This document shows, in pieces, positions 6,918 through 11,264 of a stretch of DNA of 11,264 nt; the stretch's first letter is position 1; every line of letters starts with the position of its first letter. The notes beneath the pieces were generated by a model. The model had not been told where the DNA came from, ran no database searches, and saw nothing but the letters and a program-made list of their open reading frames with translations. A program made the translations under genes and the position numbers. This DNA comes from an uncultured Archangium sp. (GTDB lineage: Bacteria; Myxococcota; Myxococcia; Myxococcales; Myxococcaceae), in assembly GCA_946479335.1 (NCBI GenBank), contig CAMLFP010000168.1, forward strand, positions 1 to 11,264, read 5' to 3'.

Positions 6918-8276
6918 TCAGAGCTTGCGTCGGAGGTGGCCGAGCACGTCCATCCGCGTGAGCAGACCGACGAACTCCGCGCCGTCGAACACCAGCGGCA
7001 CGAGGCCCTTGTCGAACATCGGCAGCAGCGCCTTGATGGGCGTCTTCACGTCGACCGTCTCGAGGCGCGTGGTCATCACCGACGACACCAGTGACTTGAG
7101 CTTCGACTGGTCTTCGACGCTCGCGAGCAGCACGTCGCCCTCGTCGAGCATGCCGACGACCTTGCCGTCTTCCATCACCGGCAGCTGCGAGATTTCGTAC
7201 AGGCGCATGCGGGTGAGCGCGGTCAACAGCGTGTCAGACGGCGCCACGGTGACCACGTGCCCGTCGGAGAAGCGGCGGGTGATGACGTCGCGCAGGTCGC
7301 CGGTGGTGGGGCGCTTGATGAAGCCCTGATCAGCCATCCAGAAGTCGTTGAACATCTTCGAGAGGTACTTGTTGCCCGAGTCGCACACGAAGGTGACGAC
7401 GCGCTTGGGGGTCGTCTGCTCGCGGCAGTACTTGAGCGCCGCGGCGACCAGCGTGCCGGTGGAGCTCCCGCCGAAGATGCCTTCCTTCGACAGCAGCTCG
7501 CGCGCGGTCGCGAAGGAGGTCGCGTCGTCGATGGTGTACGCCTTCTTCACGCGCGAGAGGTCACACACCCCGGGGATGAAGTCTTCACCGATGCCCTCGA
7601 CCAGCCAGCTGCCGGCCTGCCCCAGCTTGCCGGTCGCGATGTAGTCGGTCAGCACGCTGCCCTTCGGGTCGGCCAGCACCAGCTCCACATTGGGCGCGTG
7701 CTTCGCGAAGCACCTCGAGAGGCCCGTCAACGTGCCGCCGCTGCCCACGCCGACGATGAAGGCGTCGAGCTTGCCGTCGAGCTGCCGGAGGATTTCGGGC
7801 CCCGTCTCCTCTTCGTGCGCGCGCGGGTTCGCCGGGTTGTTGAACTGGTTCACGTAGAACGCGCCGGTCTCCTTCGCGAGGCGCTCGGCGACGTCCTGGT
7901 AGTACTGCGGGTGCCCCTTGCCGACATCGGAGCGCGTCATCAGCACCTTCACGCCCAGCGCGCGCAGGTGGGTGACCTTCTCGTTGCTCATCTTGTCGGG
8001 GATGACGAGGGTGAGCTCGTAGCCCTTGAGCCGCGCCACCAGCGCCAGCCCGAGGCCGGTGTTGCCCGCCGTCGCCTCGATGAGCTTCTTCTGGTGCGGA
8101 CCCACCAGGCCGTCTTTCTCGGCCTGCGCAATCATCGACCGGCCGATGCGGTCCTTGATGGAGCCGCCGGGGTTGTGGCTCTCCAGCTTGAGGTAGAGCT
8201 CGCACGGCCCGGTGTCGAGGTGGGTGACTTTGACGAGGGGCGTGTTGCCAATCAGGTCGAGGAGTGTGGTGCTCAC
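6918..8276 (-). CDS. cbs: Cystathionine beta-synthase, PLP-dependent, with two C-terminal CBS domains
   Basis: This 452-residue cytoplasmic enzyme probably condenses serine (or O-acetylserine) with homocysteine or sulfide in the transsulfuration/cysteine pathway. Residues 1-320 are the fold-type II PLP catalytic domain: Lys41 in GGSIKDRIG forms the Schiff base, EATAGNTG (67-74) is the substrate loop, GSGGT (178-182) binds the cofactor phosphate, and CDSGNKYLSK follows at 298-307. The loop has Ala70 where O-acetylserine sulfhydrylases usually have Ser. WMADQGF (313-319) resembles the equivalent stretch of eukaryotic CBS. Two CBS regulatory domains follow at about 328-385 and 396-450. This layout separates it from CysK and CysM, which lack CBS domains. 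The start is GTG 8276, with no ribosome-binding site and a TATACG box 7 nt upstream, suggesting a leaderless message. Confidence 0.92.
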   Translation of the reverse strand: MSTTLLDLIGNTPLVKVTHLDTGPCELYLKLESHNPGGSIKDRIGRSMIAQAEKDGLVGPHQKKLIEATAGNTGLGLALVARLKGYELTLVIPDKMSNEKVTHLRALGVKVLMTRSDVGKGHPQYYQDVAERLAKETGAFYVNQFNNPANPRAHEEETGPEILRQLDGKLDAFIVGVGSGGTLTGLSRCFAKHAPNVELVLADPKGSVLTDYIATGKLGQAGSWLVEGIGEDFIPGVCDLSRVKKAYTIDDATSFATARELLSKEGIFGGSSTGTLVAAALKYCREQTTPKRVVTFVCDSGNKYLSKMFNDFWMADQGFIKRPTTGDLRDVITRRFSDGHVVTVAPSDTLLTALTRMRLYEISQLPVMEDGKVVGMLDEGDVLLASVEDQSKLKSLVSSVMTTRLETVDVKTPIKALLPMFDKGLVPLVFDGAEFVGLLTRMDVLGHLRRKL

Positions 8277-8283
8277 GGCCGCG

Positions 8284-8289
8284 CGTATA
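8284..8289 (-). promoter_or_regulatory. Possible -10 box (TATACG) of the cystathionine beta-synthase gene
   Basis: On the minus strand TATACG (8289 to 8284) lies 7 nt before the GTG start at 8276, the same distance as the -10-like box of the gene at 2012. I see no convincing -35 hexamer, and the box is part of the palindrome CGTATACG. Weak support. Confidence 0.3.
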
Positions 8290-8432
8290 CGCCCATCGAC
8301 GAGGCAGGTGTGCGCCGGTGAAGCGCGACCTCCGCTATGACGGAGCGGGCGTCGGCGATCCGCTGACGCAGAGCGCGGTCGTCACCCACGCTCTCACGGT
8401 CTTCGCTGCCAGACTGTCATCAGGAAGAGCGA

Positions 8433-8981
8433 ATGGAGACGGAGGACGTCCGGGAGTGCGTGCAGCGCGCCCAGCGTGGAGAGCGAGCCGCGCTGGAGGC
8501 GCTGGTGCGCCGCTTCATGCGGCCTGCGTATTCGGTCGCGCTCTCGGTGGTGCGGGTGCCCGCCGAAGCAGAAGACCTCGCGCAGGAGTCCCTGGCGATG
8601 GCGGTGGGGAACATCAACGCGTGTCGTGAGCCGGAGCGCTTCGCCGGCTGGTTGCTGACGCAGGTGCGGAACCGCGCGTTGAACCAGCTCGCGTCGCGAC
8701 AGGTGCGCGAGCGGCACGCCTCGGCGGAGCGGCTCGAGGAGCGCGGCGGCGCCACCGACCGGGTGATGTTGCGCGCGCAGTTGAGCGCGGCGCTGGAGGT
8801 GCTGTCAGCGCGAGAACGGGAAGTGGTGTTGCTCCACGACCTCGAGTCGTGGACGCATCAGGAGATTGCCGAGGCCCTCGGGATGACCGAGGTGAATTCA
8901 CGGCAGGTGCTGTCGGTCGCGCGGAAGGCGCTGCGCGCGAAGTTGCAGGAGCTGGAACATGGAGAGACCGCACATGGATGA
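8433..8981 (+). CDS. ECF-type RNA polymerase sigma factor (CnrH/RpoE-like)
   Basis: This 182-residue sigma factor has only the two core domains. Region 2 spans about 10-85 (AYSVALSVVRVPAEAEDLAQ, then FAGWLLTQVRNRALNQ), and region 4 spans about 115-170 (LSAREREVVLLHDLESWTHQ, then EIAEALGMTEVNSRQVL). There is no C-terminal extension, so control by a separate anti-sigma factor is expected. The next gene fits that role and overlaps it by 8 nt. ATG 8433 has AGGAAG at 8422-8427. The gene heads a tightly coupled three-gene unit and is divergent from the cystathionine beta-synthase gene. I could not identify its own promoter in the 156-bp gap. Confidence 0.92.
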   Translation: METEDVRECVQRAQRGERAALEALVRRFMRPAYSVALSVVRVPAEAEDLAQESLAMAVGNINACREPERFAGWLLTQVRNRALNQLASRQVRERHASAERLEERGGATDRVMLRAQLSAALEVLSAREREVVLLHDLESWTHQEIAEALGMTEVNSRQVLSVARKALRAKLQELEHGETAHG

Positions 8982-9270
8982 CGAACGCATCGACTTCTCG
9001 GCCCTCGCGCCGGGCGCGAAACGTCTCGAGGCGATGGTGGCCGGCGCGCTGGAGCGGCTCCCGGAGGCACCCTCACCGTGGGCCGCCATCGTGCGGCTGC
9101 GCGGCGCGGTGCTGGCGATGGCCGCGGTCGCCGCGCTCTCGTGGCTGCCGACGTTGGGCGCGCATGACGAGACGTCGGCTGACACCACGCAGGACCCCGC
9201 GATGGCGATGATGCAGTACGCGCAGTCGGGCGACACGCTGGCGATGCTGGAGGCCGCGCATGGCTGGTGA
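8974..9270 (+). CDS. Single-pass membrane protein, putative anti-sigma factor (CnrY-like position)
   Basis: This 98-residue protein has an acidic, helical N-terminal cytoplasmic part (MDDERIDFSALAPGAKRLE), one transmembrane helix at about 44-61, and a short outer tail rich in Met (DPAMAMMQYAQSGDTLAML). It lacks the HxxxCxxC zinc motif of many anti-sigma factors, as does CnrY. Length, topology and overlap with the sigma gene (8 nt) and sensor gene (11 nt) fit an anti-sigma factor that holds the ECF factor at the membrane. ATG 8974 has GGAGAG 7 nt upstream; ATG 8959, also in frame, would add five residues and cannot be excluded. The role rests on context and topology, not on a recognised domain. 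Confidence 0.6.
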   Translation: MDDERIDFSALAPGAKRLEAMVAGALERLPEAPSPWAAIVRLRGAVLAMAAVAALSWLPTLGAHDETSADTTQDPAMAMMQYAQSGDTLAMLEAAHGW

Positions 9271-9700
9271 CGCGAAGAAGCTGCCGCTGACCTCGGTGGC
9301 GGTGGTGCTCGCCGCGTTCCTCGCGGGCGCGGGCACGGGCGCGGGGCTGCACGCGTCGTTCGGTGGGCGGCGTCACCCGCCGGGGCTGCACGAGGGCCGC
9401 GGGCGGTTGCCGCCGTTCCTCGAGGCGCTGAAGCTCGAGCCGCAGCAGCGCACCGCCATCGAGGCGGTGGTGACGAAGTACCACCCGCGCTTCGAGGCCC
9501 TCTTCAAGGAGAACGCGCCGAAGATGCAGGCGCTGCGCGAGGAGATGGACGCGGAGATCCTCCCGCTCCTCACCGAGAGCCAGCGCGCGCAGATGGAGGA
9601 GTTCAAGAGGCACCGCCCCCAGGGCGAGGGCCCGCGCGGCTTCGGACCGCCTCCGGGGGCGCCGCCGCCGCCGGGTGACGGACCTCCGCCGCCTCCGTGA
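9260..9700 (+). CDS. Membrane-anchored periplasmic Spy/CpxP/CnrX-like sensor
   Basis: This 146-residue protein has an uncleaved-looking N-terminal membrane helix (about 8-30) and a periplasmic helical domain (50-118). The domain includes LEALKLEPQQRTAIEAVV and ends in the LTxxQ-type motif LTESQRAQMEEF, both typical of the Spy/CpxP and heavy-metal sensor family. A Gly/Pro-rich tail (about 120-146, several runs of four or five Pro) follows and is poorly ordered. Candidate metal ligands are His31, His39, His44, His75, Met112 and His118; CnrX uses an N-terminal pair of His plus a His and Met near the end of its helical domain. It probably senses periplasmic metal or misfolded protein and releases the sigma factor through the membrane protein at 8974. 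Its 3' part is duplicated in broken form at 10295-10361. Confidence 0.75.
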   Translation: MAGDAKKLPLTSVAVVLAAFLAGAGTGAGLHASFGGRRHPPGLHEGRGRLPPFLEALKLEPQQRTAIEAVVTKYHPRFEALFKENAPKMQALREEMDAEILPLLTESQRAQMEEFKRHRPQGEGPRGFGPPPGAPPPPGDGPPPPP

Positions 9701-9745
9701 GGACCGCGGGCGCTGAGTCGAGAACAAGCGTGAGATGCTGCGCGG

Positions 9746-10273
9746 ATGCTCGCCGCTGCTGTCGCGCTGACGCTGACCTGCATGCCCGCTCCGCCGGAAG
9801 ACCACGTCGTCACCAGCGCTGACGGTGGCTTCACGCTGGAGGTGACCGTCGAGCACCTCCGGCTGCGAGAAGGTGAAGCCGAGCGCTGGGTCTTTCAGCT
9901 GCCGCCCGAGCCCCCCGAGTTCGAACAGCACGTGGTGGCCGATGACGGCGCGTGGGTCGCCCTCCTCCGCTCGCCGACGCGTGACGTGCAAGCGCCGGTG
10001 CTGACGCTGCTCGACGCAAAGGGAAAACCGCGCGACGTGAAGCTCTTCACTGCGCTGACGCCCGACGAGCGCGAGTCACTGCCGCGCAGCAGCTGCGGCG
10101 TCCTGTGGCTCAGCGCTGCGCGCGTGAAGGGCGACGCGCTCGAGGTCGACATCTTTCAGGGCGGCGTGCCGCTCCCGACGATGCGCCCCACGGCGTTCAT
10201 CACCGTGAAGGTCGACACGAAGACCGGCAAGGTGACGCGGGTGACGCCGCGGCCGAAAAGACAGAAGAAGTAG
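9746..10273 (+). CDS. Exported protein of unknown function
   Basis: This 175-residue protein begins with a short hydrophobic signal sequence (MLAAAVALTLTC). A Cys at residue 12 is preceded by Leu-Thr, not a good lipobox, so secretion is more likely than lipidation. The rest looks like beta-rich soluble protein: GGFTLEVTVEHL, WVALLRSPTRD, VLTLLDAKGKPRDV, DIFQGGVPLPTMRPTAFITV, ending in a basic PRPKRQKK. No known domain is recognised. It lies 45 nt after the sensor gene on the same strand, so it may be a fourth member of that unit or a product of its sigma factor. A degenerate copy of the DNA encoding VDIFQGGVPLP lies just downstream at 10377-10411. No clear ribosome-binding site precedes ATG 9746. 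Confidence 0.7.
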   Translation: MLAAAVALTLTCMPAPPEDHVVTSADGGFTLEVTVEHLRLREGEAERWVFQLPPEPPEFEQHVVADDGAWVALLRSPTRDVQAPVLTLLDAKGKPRDVKLFTALTPDERESLPRSSCGVLWLSAARVKGDALEVDIFQGGVPLPTMRPTAFITVKVDTKTGKVTRVTPRPKRQKK

Positions 10274-10294
10274 TCGGCGCGCTCTTCCGAGCCC

Positions 10295-10422
10295 GATGGA
10301 CGCAACGCCCCCCTGCTTCTCACCGAGCGCCAGCGCGCGCAGATGGAGGCGTTCAAGAGGCCTCCGCGGGCGCCGGGTCGACCTCTTTCCAGGCGGCGCG
10401 CCGCTCCCGAAGAAGCAGCGCT
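10295..10422 (+). pseudogene. Broken fragments of the sensor gene and the unknown-function gene, fused
   Basis: Positions 10316-10361 repeat 9566-9611 of the sensor gene with about three mismatches in 46 bases, encoding LTERQRAQMEAFKR in place of LTESQRAQMEEFKR; weaker similarity with a 1-nt indel extends left to about 10295. Fifteen bases later, 10377-10411 repeat 10145-10179 of the unknown gene with about five mismatches in 35 bases, encoding VDLFPGGAPLPK in place of VDIFQGGVPLPT and reaching a TGA at 10420-10422. The two fragments are in different frames and lack a start, so no product is expected. I infer a tandem duplication of the sensor-unknown pair that lost its middle. Confidence 0.75.
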
Positions 10423-10427
10423 GAGGT

Positions 10428-11264
10428 TCAGCCGATCTCCACCGTGCACGTCGCGCTGCACCCGTCGGCGGAGACGGTGTTGCCGTCGTCGCACTCTTCA
10501 CCCGGTTGCACGAAGCCGTCGCCGCAGCCGGTGGTGTGACACGTCGGCCCGCACGTGCCGGCGTCGGGCGCCGCGGGGTCGCAGTCTTCCGGGCCGGTGA
10601 TGAGGCCGTCGCCGCAGTACCCGCCGCGCGTCTTGCAGTCGGCGCCGCACTGGCCGTAGCCGCCGTCGTTGCCGCCCGGGCCGTCGTCGCACGCCTCGTC
10701 GCGCGTCACGATGCCGTCGCCGCACGTGGAGCTGCACACCGCGCGCGGCGCGTTGAAGCCCTGCAGCGTCAGCTTGTAGTTGCTGCCGATGACGTGGCGC
10801 TCCGCCTGGAACACCACCGCCTCGTACACGCCGCCGTCGGTGAGGCCGAACTGCGCGGCGTGCGCGGGGTCGAGGGTGACGCTGCCGTTCTCCTGCCCGT
10901 GGATGCCGCCGATGTCGACCGCGAGGTGGCCGTTGATGAAGACGAACACGTCGTCGTCGCCGAAGAACTGCAGCACCTCGCCGCCGGAGAACGTGAACCA
11001 GTACCGCAGCTCGCTGGTGAAGTTGAAGTTGTGGCAGTCGGCGAAGCTGTTGAGCTGCGCGCAGGTCTGGCCGCTGCCCGACGCGCGCCGGCTCTGCTCC
11101 ACGAAGCCCGCGTCAGCGTCTTGCCAGCCGCGCCCATCGAGCGGGAAGAAGGTGGTGTCTTCGAAGACGTAGCTGCCGTTGGTCTGCCGCGTCACCGTCA
11201 GCGTGTCGGTGACGGTGCGGTTGATGCCCGGCGTGTCGCGGTACCACTGGTTGAAGGCCGCCGG
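10428..11264 (-). CDS. Fibro-slime domain protein with Myxococcus cysteine-rich (DUF4215) repeats, 5' end outside window
   Basis: The frame is open to the window edge, giving 278 residues of the C-terminal part. Residues 1-170 of the fragment match the fibro-slime domain, a PA14-like beta fold: it opens with FNQWYRDTPGIN, and the core FFGDDDVFVFINGHLAVDIG contains the acidic calcium-binding-type loop. Three cysteine-rich repeats follow at about 181-210, 217-242 and 247-273; the last (CGDGFVQPGEECDDGNT and following) fits the Myxococcus repeat consensus well, the first two being variants. These proteins are exported or cell-surface in myxobacteria and other bacteria with complex lifestyles. 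The protein ends five residues after the last repeat, without a MYXO-CTERM or other sorting signal. An internal GTG at 11195 is not the real start, because the domain continues upstream of it. Signal peptide and true start lie beyond 11264. Confidence 0.9.
   Translation of the reverse strand, partial: PAAFNQWYRDTPGINRTVTDTLTVTRQTNGSYVFEDTTFFPLDGRGWQDADAGFVEQSRRASGSGQTCAQLNSFADCHNFNFTSELRYWFTFSGGEVLQFFGDDDVFVFINGHLAVDIGGIHGQENGSVTLDPAHAAQFGLTDGGVYEAVVFQAERHVIGSNYKLTLQGFNAPRAVCSSTCGDGIVTRDEACDDGPGGNDGGYGQCGADCKTRGGYCGDGLITGPEDCDPAAPDAGTCGPTCHTTGCGDGFVQPGEECDDGNTVSADGCSATCTVEIG

Noticed and set aside
7226..7233. TGTCAGAC occurrence inside the cystathionine beta-synthase gene
   Set aside because: No TA box 8 nt downstream and no gene start nearby; treated as chance.
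7257..8321. 354-codon plus-strand frame opposite the cystathionine beta-synthase gene
   Set aside because: The minus-strand product has complete PLP-enzyme and CBS-domain motifs; the plus frame is its codon shadow.
8330..8345. Short inverted repeat CTCCG/CGGAG between the synthase and sigma genes
   Set aside because: Only a 5-bp stem in GC-rich DNA, no T-run, and other pairings equally good; not supportable as a terminator or operator.
8858..9991. 377-codon minus-strand frame opposite the sigma/anti-sigma/sensor genes
   Set aside because: Arg/Ala-rich shadow of three well-supported overlapping plus-strand genes.

Overview
The window is very GC-rich and densely packed, with genes on both strands. 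A partial fibro-slime protein carrying Myxococcus-type cysteine-rich (DUF4215) repeats, a small lipoprotein and two ECF sigma loci together suggest a myxobacterium (Myxococcota). This taxonomic call rests on gene content alone.

Layout. Positions 1-718 hold no intact gene. They are a decayed array of seven-plus units (80-130 bp apart) related to the 5' end of the next gene, a small coiled-coil membrane protein (732-1127). Two short alanine-rich helical proteins on the minus strand (1129-1308, 1761-2012) flank a cysteine-rich lipoprotein (1427-1759). Both small genes share the promoter-like motif TGTCAGAC-N8-TA placed 6-7 nt before the start codon. At 2114-3662 lies an ECF41-type sigma factor with its fused C-terminal domain, followed by a four-helix cytochrome-b-like membrane protein. 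Each of these two genes is preceded by TGTCACG-N16-CGTC, the expected ECF41 promoter type, so the pair looks like an autoregulated sigma factor and its target. Next come a small secreted protein with 11-residue repeats (3695-3940), an NYN nuclease-like protein with a C-terminal OST-HTH/LOTUS-type domain (3978-4820), and a convergent VOC-family protein (4821-5231). A 235-bp gap (5232-5466) holds no gene I can support. A CLC-family anion transport protein (5467-6879) and a cystathionine beta-synthase (6918-8276) follow on the minus strand and may be cotranscribed.

At 8433-9700 three overlapping genes encode an ECF sigma factor, a single-pass putative anti-sigma factor and a membrane-anchored periplasmic Spy/CnrX-like sensor. 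Their sizes and roles resemble the CnrH/CnrY/CnrX system. An exported protein of unknown function follows (9746-10273). Immediately downstream, 10295-10422 carries broken fragments of both the sensor gene and the unknown gene, the remains of a partial duplication. The window ends inside the fibro-slime protein (10428-11264, minus strand, 5' end outside).

The points of most interest are the twin ECF41 promoters, the shared DNA-damage-type promoter motif upstream of two small paralogs, the CnrYXH-like triad, and two cases of gene-fragment duplication and decay. I see no tRNA, rRNA, CRISPR array, insertion sequence or recognisable defence system.
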